Source: Rhodobacter sp. SGA-6-6 (GTDB lineage: Bacteria > Pseudomonadota > Alphaproteobacteria > Rhodobacterales > Rhodobacteraceae). From it: a stretch of 64,000 bases of DNA. Positions 47,792-56,602 of the stretch are shown in pieces (the first letter of the stretch is position 1; each line of letters opens with the position of its first letter). The position numbers were made by a program, and so were the translations under genes. Where the stretch lies: NCBI RefSeq assembly GCF_011043545.1, contig NZ_JAAKGP010000003.1, forward strand, positions 186,001 through 250,000, in the 5' to 3' direction. Below the pieces are notes generated by a model. The model had not been told where the DNA came from and searched no databases. It saw only the letters and a program-made list of their open reading frames with translations.

Positions 47792-49132
47792 ATGCGTCTT
47801 AGCCGCTACTTCCTGCCCGTCCTCAAGGAAAATCCCGCCGAGGCGCAGATCGTCTCGCACCGCTACATGCTGCGCGCCGGCATGATCAAGCAGCAGGCCG
47901 CCGGCATCTATTCCTGGCTGCCGCTCGGCTACCGGGTGCTGAAGCGGATCGAGCAGATCGTGCACGAGGAGCAGATCCGTGCCGGCCATATCCCGCTGCT
48001 GATGCCCACCCTTCAGCCCGCCGACCTCTGGCGCGAATCCGGCCGCTACGACGACTACGGGCAGGAGATGCTGCGGATCAAGGACCGGCAGGACCGCGAC
48101 ATGCTGTATGGCCCGACCAACGAGGAGATGATCACCGACATCTTCCGCGCCCATGTCAGCAGCTACAAGGACCTGCCGCTGACGCTCTATCACATCCAGT
48201 GGAAGTTCCGCGACGAGATGCGGCCGCGGTTCGGGGTGATGCGGGGCCGCGAGTTCTACATGAAGGACGGCTACAACTTCGACGTGGACAGGGACTCGGC
48301 GCTGCACGCCTACAACCGCCACATGGTCAGCTACCTGCGCACCTACGAGCGCATGGGCCTGACCGCGATCCCGATGCGCGCAGCCTCGGGGCCGATCGGC
48401 GGCGACAACACCCATGAATTCCTGGTGCTGGCGAACACCGGCGAGTCGGAAGTGTTCTACGACGACCGGGTGACGGCGCTGAAACTGGGCGACCGCCAGG
48501 TCGATTACGACGACCGGGCCGAGGTCGAGGGCATCTGCAAGGAGTTCACCACGCTTTACGCCCGCACCGATGAGACCCACGACGAGGGCCTGTTCGAGCA
48601 GATCCCCGAGGCGCACCGCAAGGTCGGCCGCGGCATCGAGGTCGGGCAGATCTTCTACTTCGGCACCAAATATTCCGAGGCCATGGGGGCGACCGTCGTC
48701 ACCAAGGAGGGCAACCGGGTGCCGGTCGAGATGGGGTCGCATGGGATCGGGGTCTCGCGCCTGCTGGGCGCGATCATCGAGGCCAGCCACGACGACAAGG
48801 GCATCATCTGGCCCGAGGGGGTGACGCCCTTCCCGGTCGGCATCGTCAACCTGAAACAGGGCGATGCGGCGGCGGATGCGGCCTGCGCCGGGCTGGAGAA
48901 GGCGCTGCTGGCCAAGGGGCTGGAGCCGCTCTACGACGACCGCGACGAAAGGGCGGGGGCGAAATTCGCCACCATGGACCTGATCGGCCTGCCCTGGCGG
49001 ATCACCGTCGGGCCGCGCGGGCTGGAGAAGGGCGTGGTCGAGTTGACCTCGCGCCGCACCGGCGAGTCCGAGGAGATGGCCCCCGAGGCCGCCGTGGACC
49101 GGATCGCACAGATCTACGCGCCGCATCGCTGA
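47792..49132 (+). CDS. proS: Prolyl-tRNA synthetase (short alphaproteobacterial form)
   Basis: 446-aa class II synthetase lacking the large editing insertion between motifs 2 and 3, as is normal for alphaproteobacteria. Class II motifs: [40 protein letters not shown] and [17 protein letters not shown]-terminal anticodon-binding domain [15 protein letters not shown]. The upstream gap is a repeat element. It attaches proline to tRNA-Pro. Confidence 0.96.
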   Translation: MRLSRYFLPVLKENPAEAQIVSHRYMLRAGMIKQQAAGIYSWLPLGYRVLKRIEQIVHEEQIRAGHIPLLMPTLQPADLWRESGRYDDYGQEMLRIKDRQDRDMLYGPTNEEMITDIFRAHVSSYKDLPLTLYHIQWKFRDEMRPRFGVMRGREFYMKDGYNFDVDRDSALHAYNRHMVSYLRTYERMGLTAIPMRAASGPIGGDNTHEFLVLANTGESEVFYDDRVTALKLGDRQVDYDDRAEVEGICKEFTTLYARTDETHDEGLFEQIPEAHRKVGRGIEVGQIFYFGTKYSEAMGATVVTKEGNRVPVEMGSHGIGVSRLLGAIIEASHDDKGIIWPEGVTPFPVGIVNLKQGDAAADAACAGLEKALLAKGLEPLYDDRDERAGAKFATMDLIGLPWRITVGPRGLEKGVVELTSRRTGESEEMAPEAAVDRIAQIYAPHR

Positions 49133-49144
49133 GGGCGCGGGGCG

Positions 49145-49639
49145 ATGATCGGCAAGGCCGTCTTCCTGCTGGGCGCGCTGGCCGGCGGGGCCGGCCTGTC
49201 GCAGTTCCCCGAATTCTCGCAGCAATACCTGCAGCGGCTGGCCGGGCAGGTGGATGCGCTGACGGTGGTGGTGCGGGACTTCGACGCCTCGGCGCAGAAG
49301 AACGGGCTGACGCGCGAGGAGGCCCTGGCCGAGATGCGGGGCACCGCCTTCCTGGACGACCGCCAGCAGGACCTGCGCCGCACCTTCCTGCGCCACGCCC
49401 GGCTGTCGGACAACCTGGTCGCCCTGCGCGAGGTCACGCCGCTGGCCCGCATCCTGATGCCGCAGCGGCTGGGCGATGCCGAGACCTTGGCCGCCACCTG
49501 GGGCGATTTCCGCCCGGCGGTGCCGGTGACGATGGAGGGGCTGGCGGCGGCCGGGATCGGCTTCCTCGGCGGCGGCATGGCGCTGTCCGGCCTGCTCTCG
49601 CTGCTGCTCTGGCCATTCCGCCGCCGGGCGCGGGGCTGA
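49145..49639 (+). CDS. DUF2937 family membrane protein
   Basis: 164 aa. Family signature FPEFSQQYLQRLAGQVDAL. N-terminal hydrophobic helix and a second one near the C-terminus (GLAAAGIGFLGGGMALSGLL), with a charged periplasmic or cytosolic middle. Unknown function. Twelve bp after proS, probably co-transcribed. Confidence 0.85.
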   Translation: MIGKAVFLLGALAGGAGLSQFPEFSQQYLQRLAGQVDALTVVVRDFDASAQKNGLTREEALAEMRGTAFLDDRQQDLRRTFLRHARLSDNLVALREVTPLARILMPQRLGDAETLAATWGDFRPAVPVTMEGLAAAGIGFLGGGMALSGLLSLLLWPFRRRARG

Positions 49640-49674
49640 CCTCTGCTTCAACCCTTCCAGTCGTTGATGGAAGA

Positions 49675-49825
49675 CTGTTCCCCACGGGCGCGAGGATGAG
49701 CCGGGGACGAAGGGCGAGACCGCGAAGAGCGCGGCCTGTTCCCCGCGGACGCGGGGATGAGCCGGCGGCCGGAGAAACCGCACCTGACCGGAAATTCCGT
49801 TCCCCGCCCCCGGTCGACGACGCAC
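49675..49825 (+). CRISPR. Isolated type I-E-like CRISPR remnant (three repeats, two spacers)
   Basis: 29-bp repeats at 49675-49703 and 49736-49764 (26/29 identical) carry CTGTTCCCC…GGATGAGCCG, close to the type I-E repeat class (GTGTTCCCCGCG…GGGGATAAACCG). A third degenerate repeat begins at 49797 (CCGTTCCCCGC, matching the first 11 positions except one). The period is exactly 61 bp, giving 32-bp spacers at 49704-49735 and 49765-49796. No cas gene and no room for a leader: DUF2937 ends 35 bp upstream. It is the main content of the 309-bp gap 49640-49948. Confidence 0.78.
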
Positions 49826-49948
49826 ATCTGACTCCCGCCAATCCGCCATCACAACCGCATGACCGAACGTCACCCGCGCCGCCGGGCGATTGATGCGCCG
49901 CCCCGGGGCTGTCATCTTTCCGACAGCTTCCGCAGGCAGGTTGCCGCC

Positions 49949-50611
49949 ATGATGACGACCGACAGACATGGCCCCCTCGCGGGGCGCGCGCCCTCGCTGG
50001 GCGAGGTGCTGGCCGATGGTATCGTCCATGCGCTGGCGCTGCTGGCCGGGCTGGTGGCCTTTCCGATCCTGCTCTACCACGCGCTGGTCACCGCGGGCCT
50101 TGGCACCTTCGCCGGGCTGGCGGTCTATGCCGCCGGGTTCTTCCTGATGTGGGGCTTCTCGCTGGCCTACAACATGACCCCGCCAAGCGCGCTGAAATGG
50201 CTGCTGCGGCGGTTCGACCATTCGATGATCTACGTGATGATCGCCGGCACCTATACCGCCGTGATCCCGCATCTCGACCATCCCGGCTGGGCCTGGTCGC
50301 TGGGCGTGGTGGTCTGGGCCGGGGCGGCCCTGGGGATCGTGGTCAAGGTGGCGCTGCCCGGGCGCTACGACCGGCTGTCGATCCTGGCCTATGTCGCGCT
50401 CGGCTGGGTCGGCGTCGTCGCCTTCGGGCCGGTCGCCGCGGCGTTGCCGCTGGCCTCGCTGTGGCTGCTGGTGGCGGGCGGGCTGACCTATGTCGCCGGC
50501 GTCGCCTTCTACCTGTGGGAGCGGCTGCGGTTCCAGACCGCGATCTGGCATCTGTTCGTGGCCGTCGCCGCGGGGCTGCATTTCGCCGCCATCGCGGTGG
50601 CGCTGGCCTGA
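49949..50611 (+). CDS. Hemolysin III / TrhA (PAQR-like) family membrane protein
   Basis: 220 aa with seven hydrophobic helices. Family motifs: GEVLADGIVHALALLAGLVA, SLAYNMTPPSALKWLLRRFD, HSMIYVMIAGTYTAVIPHL and C-terminal AIWHLFVAVAAGLHFAAI with the conserved His residues of the putative metal-hydrolase site. Role in bacteria is membrane-lipid or energy homeostasis rather than haemolysis. Start at ATG 49949 or 49952; the longer upstream frame runs toward the CRISPR remnant. Confidence 0.88.
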   Translation: MMTTDRHGPLAGRAPSLGEVLADGIVHALALLAGLVAFPILLYHALVTAGLGTFAGLAVYAAGFFLMWGFSLAYNMTPPSALKWLLRRFDHSMIYVMIAGTYTAVIPHLDHPGWAWSLGVVVWAGAALGIVVKVALPGRYDRLSILAYVALGWVGVVAFGPVAAALPLASLWLLVAGGLTYVAGVAFYLWERLRFQTAIWHLFVAVAAGLHFAAIAVALA

Positions 50612-50612
50612 A

Positions 50613-50634
50613 GGGGCGGCGCGGACGCCGCCCC
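50613..50634. terminator. Bidirectional hairpin after hemolysin III gene
   Basis: GGGGCGGCG and CGCCGCCCC form a 9-bp stem with a CGGA loop between convergent genes. Confidence 0.65.
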
Positions 50635-50648
50635 CCGGCAAGCCGTCC

Positions 50649-50924
50649 TTACTTGGACAGTTCCGCCATCATCTCGTCCAGCGCCTTGCAGGTGGCGTTC
50701 AGGTCCTCGGCGCTGCCGTTGGCCGAAGCCTTGGCCGCCAGTTCCTGCACCTTCGGCGCCAGCTCGGCCAGCTTGGCCGGGTCGGACGAGGCCAGTTCGG
50801 TGATCTTGGTGGTCAGCTCGGTGGCTTTCTTCTCGGCGTCGGCCTGGGTGCAGGCGGCCTCTTCCTTGCAGGCGGAGAGGAAGGCGACGGCCGAGACGAC
50901 GGCCAGGACGGGAAGGATACGCAA
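50649..50924 (-). CDS. Small helical lipoprotein
   Basis: 91 aa. Signal peptide with lipobox LSAC (MRILPVLAVVSAVAFLSACK). Mature part is helical, Ala/Lys/Glu rich with two Cys (ACTQADAEKKATEL and NATCKALDEMM) probably forming a disulfide. Unknown function; convergent with the hemolysin III gene and divergent from lolC/E, with a 246-bp intergenic interval in which I see no clear motif. Confidence 0.78.
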   Translation of the reverse strand: MRILPVLAVVSAVAFLSACKEEAACTQADAEKKATELTTKITELASSDPAKLAELAPKVQELAAKASANGSAEDLNATCKALDEMMAELSK

Positions 50925-51170
50925 AGGGGTTACTCCATGTGGAACTTCGTATCGGCGCGCGTTTCACGCCGGGACGGAGAACACGCTTTCGTGAGCCGAA
51001 TGTCCATCCGCGCGATTGCCCACAGGCTGGTTCTTGCCCAAGGGGCAGGGGGCGGCCCTCTGCCGGGGGCGGCGGGCCTTCCTTGACCTTTCCGCCCGGA
51101 ACCGCCAGTTTCGCCGGCAATCAAGGCCCCGCCGCAGCCGCGGCGAAGGGGCGGCACCGGATCGAGGCAG

Positions 51171-52454
51171 ATGGCAGGCAGAACCGCACCCTTTTCGGCC
51201 TTCGAATGGATGATCGCCTGGCGCTACCTGCGGGCCCGCCGGGCCGAGGGCGGGGTCTCGGTGATGACCTGGATCTCGGTCATCGGCATCACCCTGTCGG
51301 TCTTCGCGCTGGTGGCGGTGATGGCGGTGCGGGCGGGCTTCCGCGAGGAATTCGTCGACACGCTGCTCGGCGCCAACGGCCACGTCACCGTCTACAACTG
51401 GCGGCTGGACGACCAGGGCCGGCGGCTGCGCGGCTTCCCCGACTGGCAGGAGGTGCAGGCGCGGCTGGCAGAGGTGCCCGGGGTGACCCGCGTCGCCCCG
51501 ATGGTGCGCGGGCAGGCGATGGTCTCCTCGGTCGGCGGGTCCTCGGGGGTGGAGGTCTTCGGCATGGCGCCCGCGGATGTGGAGGCCATCCCCTCGCTGA
51601 CCGGCGGCGGCGACGATTTCGGCGACATCTCGCGGCTGTCCGAGGGGATCGCCCTCGGCTCCGGCATCGCCCGCGACCTGGGACTTCAGGTCGGCGACCG
51701 GCTGCGGCTGATCTCGCCCGACGGGGCGAAGACCGCCATGGGCACCAGCTTGCGGGTGATGGCCTATGAGGTGGTCTACATCTTCACCTCCGGCAGCCCC
51801 GAGATCGACCGCACCCGCGCCTATCTGCCGCTGGCCGAGGCGCAGGAATATTTCAACGCCGAGGGCGTGGCCGACGAGTTCGAGGTGATGGTCGCCAGTC
51901 CCGAGGCCATCGACACCTACGTCCCCGCGCTGCTGGCCGCCGGGGGCACCGATGCGATGGCCTGGACCTGGCAGCAGAGCGCCGGCAACTACCTGCGGGC
52001 GCTGACGGTCGAGGACAACATGATGTTCATCCTGATGTCGATCCTGGTGCTGATCGCCTCGCTCAACATCATCTCCGGGCTGGTGATGCTGGTGAAGAAC
52101 AAGGGCCGCGACATCGGCATCCTGCGCACCATGGGGCTGACCGAGGGGTCGGTGCTGCGGGTGTTCTTCCTCTGCGGCGCGCTGACCGGGCTGGTGGGGA
52201 CGGTGGCCGGGATCGCCCTCGGCAGCCTGTTCGCCCACTACTTCACCCCGATCTTCGACTTCATCAACTGGGTCGCCGGCGGCGGGCTCTGGGACCCGGA
52301 GGTGCGGCCGATCTACCACCTCTCGGCCAAGCTGCAGCCGGGCGACGTGGTGACGGCGGGGCTGTTGTCGCTGGTGCTGTCCTTCGTGGTGACGATCTTC
52401 CCGGCCCGCCGGGCGGCAAGGATGAACCCGGTGGAGGCGCTGCGTTATGAATGA
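51171..52454 (+). CDS. lolE: Lipoprotein-releasing ABC transporter permease LolC/E
   Basis: 427 aa MacB/FtsX-type permease with four TM helices and a large periplasmic domain. N-terminal [20 protein letters not shown] then [21 protein letters not shown]-terminal [21 protein letters not shown] and [17 protein letters not shown]. Single LolC/E homologue probably acts as a homodimer (LolF-type). It extracts outer-membrane lipoproteins from the inner membrane and hands them to LolA. Overlaps lolD by 8 nt. Confidence 0.93.
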   Translation: MAGRTAPFSAFEWMIAWRYLRARRAEGGVSVMTWISVIGITLSVFALVAVMAVRAGFREEFVDTLLGANGHVTVYNWRLDDQGRRLRGFPDWQEVQARLAEVPGVTRVAPMVRGQAMVSSVGGSSGVEVFGMAPADVEAIPSLTGGGDDFGDISRLSEGIALGSGIARDLGLQVGDRLRLISPDGAKTAMGTSLRVMAYEVVYIFTSGSPEIDRTRAYLPLAEAQEYFNAEGVADEFEVMVASPEAIDTYVPALLAAGGTDAMAWTWQQSAGNYLRALTVEDNMMFILMSILVLIASLNIISGLVMLVKNKGRDIGILRTMGLTEGSVLRVFFLCGALTGLVGTVAGIALGSLFAHYFTPIFDFINWVAGGGLWDPEVRPIYHLSAKLQPGDVVTAGLLSLVLSFVVTIFPARRAARMNPVEALRYE

Positions 52455-53121
52455 GGCGCTGGTTCTGGACGGGCTGGAGAAGGGTTACAACCACGGAAAG
52501 CCCTCCGAGGTGCAGGTGCTGCGCGGCGCCTCGCTGACCGTGGCGGTGGGTGAGGTGGTGGCGCTGGTCGCCCCTTCCGGCGCGGGGAAATCGACGCTGC
52601 TGCACATCGCCGGCCTGCTGGACACGCCGGATGCCGGCCGGGTGGTGCTGGGGGGCCGCGAGATGGGCGACCTGTCCGACCGCGCCCGCACCGAGGCGCG
52701 GCGCGGCGAGGTCGGCTTCATCTACCAGTTCCACCACCTGCTGCCCGAGTTCACCGCGCTGGAGAACGTGGTGATCCCGCAGCTGGCCAACGGGGTGGAG
52801 AAGGCGGCGGCCGAGGCCCGGGCGATGGACCTTCTGTCCCGCGTCGGCGTCGCCGCCCGCGCCGGCCACCGCCCGGCGGCGATGTCGGGCGGCGAGCAGC
52901 AGCGGGTGGCCTTCTGCCGCGCGCTGGCCAACGCGCCGCGGCTGCTGCTGGCGGACGAACCCACCGGCAACCTCGACCCCGCGACCTCGGACCAGGTCTT
53001 CGGGGCGCTGATGGAGCTGGTGCGGTCGACCGGCATGGCGGCGCTGATCGCCACCCACAACATGGAGCTGGCGGCGCGGATGGACCGGGTGGTGCGGCTG
53101 GATCAGGGCCGCGTGGTCTGA
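52447..53121 (+). CDS. lolD: Lipoprotein-releasing ABC transporter ATP-binding protein
   Basis: 224 aa. Walker [19 protein letters not shown], signature [16 protein letters not shown], Walker [19 protein letters not shown] and [18 protein letters not shown], the LolD motif. Energises the LolC/E partner encoded immediately upstream. Confidence 0.95.
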   Translation: MNEALVLDGLEKGYNHGKPSEVQVLRGASLTVAVGEVVALVAPSGAGKSTLLHIAGLLDTPDAGRVVLGGREMGDLSDRARTEARRGEVGFIYQFHHLLPEFTALENVVIPQLANGVEKAAAEARAMDLLSRVGVAARAGHRPAAMSGGEQQRVAFCRALANAPRLLLADEPTGNLDPATSDQVFGALMELVRSTGMAALIATHNMELAARMDRVVRLDQGRVV

Positions 53122-53164
53122 TAGCTGTGGGTGAACCGCAGCCATCACAGCCACGAGGAACCCC

Positions 53165-53554
53165 ATGCGCGCCAAGCTTCTCCTGATCCTCCCCTTGCTC
53201 GCGGCCTGCGTCGAGGAGAAGACCCCCACCGGCGCCGAGGACTTCGCCGCCTTCTGCTCCGGCTGCCACGGGGCCGGAGCGAAGGGAGACGGCCCGATGG
53301 CCGCCGAGCTGGCCCACAAGCCCGCCGACCTGACCCGCCTGTCGCGCCGCAATGGCGGCGACTTCCCCAAGCTGCGGGTGATGGCGAAGATCTGGGGCTA
53401 TACGGGAGGCAAGGACGGCGAGGCGGTGATGCCGAACTTCGGCCCGCTCTTGGACAGCCCGCTGGTCCCCTACGACGCCGGGGACGGGATCGAGAGCCCG
53501 ACACCGCTGCGGCTGGTGCAGCTGGCGGAATATGTGGAGAGGGTGCAGAGGTAG
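53165..53554 (+). CDS. Lipoprotein class I c-type cytochrome
   Basis: 129 aa. Signal peptide with lipobox LLAAC at the N-terminus. Heme-binding FCSGCHGAGAKGDGP (CxxCH) and a Met ligand candidate in AVMPNFGPLLDSPL. Likely an inner-membrane-tethered periplasmic electron carrier. Follows lolD after 43 bp with ACGAGGA upstream. Partner unknown. Confidence 0.87.
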   Translation: MRAKLLLILPLLAACVEEKTPTGAEDFAAFCSGCHGAGAKGDGPMAAELAHKPADLTRLSRRNGGDFPKLRVMAKIWGYTGGKDGEAVMPNFGPLLDSPLVPYDAGDGIESPTPLRLVQLAEYVERVQR

Positions 53555-53591
53555 GGGCGTTGGTGGGGGCTTTGCGCCTCTACATTCTCGC

Positions 53592-53619
53592 AGGATATTT
53601 GCGCCAAAGTGAAGAGGAG
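53592..53619 (+). repeat. Diverged half copy of the GAGTATTTGGATCAAGAGG family
   Basis: AGGATATTTGCGCCAAAGTG followed by AAGAGGAG resembles the arm of the 56498 palindrome (TATTTG-CAAG-GAGGA order). It lies in the gap after the cytochrome c gene, at the edge of the low-GC segment. Confidence 0.4.
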
Positions 53620-53655
53620 GCCACTTCTCAAGCCTGCAGCCGCTCAGCAACTTGC

Positions 53656-54354
53656 CTATTGAAACTTCGTCGCTGTGATCTCCCCGAGTTCGGTATTCAG
53701 GCCAAAATCTCTATGCATCAGCATACCGTTCACTATATATAGGTCATCGAGCAGAAAAGTGTCCATTTGTTGATCTGCGGGGTTCCAGAGATAAAGAGCA
53801 GTTGAGTAAGCGGGACTCGCCCAAGGTTCATACCAAGATGGGTCAACCGTGACTGCTCCGAGTTTGAAGTATTGCGGATCTTGATGCTTCTCGACGTCCT
53901 TGAGAATGGCGAAGACCTCGCTCCGGTCTGTGATGCGGTCGTCCATAAAGTAGCAGCCGCCTTCGAATGCTACCCCGGCGACCGCAGTCACCGCAGCCGC
54001 AGTGATCGTTGCTGGAGCTGTAACAATTGCTCCGATCGTGCCCAATACGCCAGAAGTGCCAGCTATGATGCCTACCGTTCCGGCTGCGGACCCCCCCGCA
54101 GCTGTCGAGCCAATCATTATAGCCCCTGTCATTGGATTTACTATCGTATAGAGACCCGCAGCTTTGAATGCCAAACCTGCCGCCCCGGCGGCCACGACCG
54201 CGCCCTCTGCCGCAGCAATCGACTTGTCAGTCGCTGACGAGCCAGAGCGCACCAAGTCGCTTAGCCGATAGTCACAAACACCCGCGCTTGCAGGACCGGA
54301 AAGTGCAAAGACTGCGAACAACGCCAGCGGCGAAAGAAATCGATCTCTGTTCAT
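53656..54354 (-). CDS. Low-GC orphan exported protein
   Basis: 232 aa, not recognised. Signal peptide MNRDRFLSPLALFAVFALSG then CDYRLSDLVRSGSSATDK. The centre (about residues 45-125) is Ala/Gly/Thr-rich and hydrophobic (AAEGAVVAAGAAGLAFKAAG), as in pore-forming or glycine-zipper membrane segments. The C-terminal half is soluble with aromatic residues (DPSWYEPWASPAYSTALYLW). GC content and codon use are visibly lower than in neighbouring genes, with many A/T-ending codons, indicating recent acquisition. Confidence 0.8.
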   Translation of the reverse strand: MNRDRFLSPLALFAVFALSGPASAGVCDYRLSDLVRSGSSATDKSIAAAEGAVVAAGAAGLAFKAAGLYTIVNPMTGAIMIGSTAAGGSAAGTVGIIAGTSGVLGTIGAIVTAPATITAAAVTAVAGVAFEGGCYFMDDRITDRSEVFAILKDVEKHQDPQYFKLGAVTVDPSWYEPWASPAYSTALYLWNPADQQMDTFLLDDLYIVNGMLMHRDFGLNTELGEITATKFQ

Positions 54355-54435
54355 AGCATCTTCATCCCGTTGCCAAGTTCAAACAAAGAATGGTGCGTTA
54401 CCGAATACAGTCAACGAGTAGCACGAAAATCTTGC

Positions 54436-56433
54436 TCACACATCCAGCTCCTCCACGAACCTAGCATTCTCCTGGATATACTGGAACCGCAGTTCCGGCT
54501 TCTTGCCCATCAGGCGTTCCACCAGGTCGCCGGTCTCGCCGCCTTCCTCGTCGTCGATGCTGACCCGGATCAGCTTGCGGGTCTCGGGGTTCATCGTGGT
54601 GTCCTTCAGGTCCTTGGCGTCCATCTCGCCCAGGCCCTTGAAGCGCTGCACGTCGATCTTGCCCTTGCCGCCCAACCCCTTGGCCAGCCATTCCTCCTTC
54701 TCGGCGTCGTCGGCGACATACATCCGCTTCGGGCCCTGGGTCAGGCGATACAGAGGCGGGCAGGCCAGGTAGAGGTGGCCCTTGTCGATCAGCGGCCGCA
54801 TCTGGGTGAAGAAGAAGGTCATCAGCAGGCTGGCGATATGGGCGCCGTCCACGTCGGCGTCGGTCATGATGATGATCTTGTCGTAGCGCAGGTCGTCCAG
54901 CCGGAACTTCGTGCCCATGCCGACGCCCAAGGCCTCGCAGATGTCGCGGATCTCGGAGTTGTCGTTCAGCTTCGACGAGGCGGCGCCGAGGACGTTGAGG
55001 ATCTTGCCCTTCAAGGGCAGCAACGCCTGGTAGGTCCGGTCCCGCGCGCCCTTGGCGCTGCCGCCGGCGGAATCGCCTTCGACGATGAAGATCTCGGTGC
55101 CCGAACGGTCGGTGGCCGAGCAATCCACCAGCTTGCCGGGCAGGCGCAGCTTCTTGGTGGCGGTCTTCCTTTGCGTCTCCTTCTCCTGCCGGCGGCGCAG
55201 GCGTTCCTCGGCCCGCAGCACCAGGAAGTCGAGGATGGCGCCGGCGGATTTCGGGTCGGCGGCCAGCCAGGTGTCGAAATGGTCGCGGACGGCGTTCTCG
55301 ACCCATTTCGCCGCCTCTTCCGTCGCCAGCCGGTCCTTGGTCTGGCCGACGAACTGCGGCTCGCGGATGAAGACGGAGATCAGCGCGCAGCCCCCGGTCA
55401 GCATGTCCTCGCGGGTGATGGCTTCGGCCTTGCGGTTCTTCACCCGCTCGCCATAGGCGCGGATGCCCTTCAGGATCGCGGCCCAGAACCCGGTCTCATG
55501 GGTGCCGCCCTCGGGCGTCGGCACGGTGTTGGTGTAGCTGGAGATGAAGCCGTCGCGGGCCGGCGTCCAGTTGATCGCCCATTCGACCGAGCCGGGGACG
55601 CCGAACTTCTCCTGGAAGGAGACCTTGCCGGCGAAGGGGCGGTCGGCGTAGGTCGTCACCTTCTCCAGCTGGTCGGAGAGGTAGTCCGACAACCCGCCGG
55701 GGAAGTGGAAGGTGGCCTCCATCGGCGTGTCGCCGTCGGGGATGGCGGATTTCCAGCGGATTTCCACGCCCGAGAAGATATAGGCCTTCGACCGCGCCAT
55801 CTTCAGCAGCCGGTGCGGCTTGAACGCCTGCTGGCCGAAGATCTGCGGATCGGGATGGAAGGTGACGAAGGTGCCGCGGCGGTTGGCGGTGGCGCCCAGT
55901 TTCTGCAACCCGCCCAGCGGTTTGCCGCGCGAGAACTCCTGCGCGAACAACTCGCGGTTCTTCGCCACCTCGACCCGCAGGTGGTCGGACAGCGCGTTGA
56001 CCACCGAGGAGCCGACGCCGTGCAACCCTCCGCTGGTCTCGTAGGCCTTGCCGTTGAACTTGCCGCCGGAGTGCAGGGTGCAGAGGATCACCTCCAGCGC
56101 CGACTTGTCGGGGAATTTCGGATGCGGATCGACCGGAATGCCGCGGCCGTTGTCGCGGATGGTCAGGCTGCCGTCGGCGTGAAGCTCCACCTCGATGCGG
56201 TTGGCGTGGCCGGCGACGGCCTCGTCCATGGCGTTGTCGAGGATCTCGGCGGCCAGGTGGTGGTAGGCGCGTTCGTCGATGCCGCCGATATACATGCCGG
56301 GGCGCAGGCGCACCGCCTCCAGCGGTTCCAGCACCTCGATGGACGAGGCGTCATAGGTGGAGACGGCCGAGGCGAGGAGGTCGCCGGAATCTGTGGGGGA
56401 CATGCGCTGCTCTGCTTTGGTGCTTGCAGCCAT
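54436..56433 (-). CDS. parE: DNA topoisomerase IV subunit B
   Basis: 665 aa from ATG 56433, or 655 aa from ATG 56403. GHKL ATPase motifs EILDNAMDEAVAGHANRIEV and IRDNGRGIPVDPH with GGLHGVGSSVVNALS. The Toprim domain has IVEGDSAGGSAKGARDR and DADVDGAHIASLL. C-terminal PETRKLIRVSIDDEEG is ParE/GyrB-typical. Decatenates daughter chromosomes with ParC, which is not in the window. The longer start is preferred for its GGAA-type ribosome site; confidence in the start is moderate. Confidence 0.95.
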   Translation of the reverse strand: MAASTKAEQRMSPTDSGDLLASAVSTYDASSIEVLEPLEAVRLRPGMYIGGIDERAYHHLAAEILDNAMDEAVAGHANRIEVELHADGSLTIRDNGRGIPVDPHPKFPDKSALEVILCTLHSGGKFNGKAYETSGGLHGVGSSVVNALSDHLRVEVAKNRELFAQEFSRGKPLGGLQKLGATANRRGTFVTFHPDPQIFGQQAFKPHRLLKMARSKAYIFSGVEIRWKSAIPDGDTPMEATFHFPGGLSDYLSDQLEKVTTYADRPFAGKVSFQEKFGVPGSVEWAINWTPARDGFISSYTNTVPTPEGGTHETGFWAAILKGIRAYGERVKNRKAEAITREDMLTGGCALISVFIREPQFVGQTKDRLATEEAAKWVENAVRDHFDTWLAADPKSAGAILDFLVLRAEERLRRRQEKETQRKTATKKLRLPGKLVDCSATDRSGTEIFIVEGDSAGGSAKGARDRTYQALLPLKGKILNVLGAASSKLNDNSEIRDICEALGVGMGTKFRLDDLRYDKIIIMTDADVDGAHIASLLMTFFFTQMRPLIDKGHLYLACPPLYRLTQGPKRMYVADDAEKEEWLAKGLGGKGKIDVQRFKGLGEMDAKDLKDTTMNPETRKLIRVSIDDEEGGETGDLVERLMGKKPELRFQYIQENARFVEELDV

Positions 56434-56497
56434 TAGACCATTTCCGGGGGGAGGGGCGCAAGATGTGGGGTGTCGCGCCCTTGGGCTAGCGGAGAAG

Positions 56498-56570
56498 CCT
56501 CCGGCGGGAGTATTTGGATCAAGAGGAAGCGGCATGATCTTCCTCTTGACGGAAATACTCCCGCCGGAGG
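56498..56570. repeat. Palindromic repeat between parE and the LLM flavoprotein gene
   Basis: 32-bp arms at 56498-56529 and 56539-56570 pair in 29 of 32 positions around a 9-bp loop. The arm contains GAGTATTTGGATCAAGAGG, identical in inverse to 1897-1918. It lies upstream of parE and after the stop of the LLM gene, both leftward, so it may end the LLM transcript. It could form a very stable RNA or DNA hairpin. Confidence 0.8.
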
Positions 56571-56602
56571 TCGCGGCCGGCCCGAGGTGTGCCGGCCGAA
56601 AG

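Noticed and set aside
49613-49641. A possible fourth CRISPR repeat 61-62 bp upstream of the first
   Set aside because: Only scattered similarity, it falls inside the conserved end of the DUF2937 coding sequence, and the alignment needs a gap.
47756-50641. A 961-residue antisense open frame across proS, DUF2937 and the hemolysin III gene
   Set aside because: Low-complexity His/Pro/Arg/Gly-rich translation, the usual shadow of high-GC coding DNA on the other strand. Many other long antisense frames in the window (for example over betA, ppk and mcm) have the same character.
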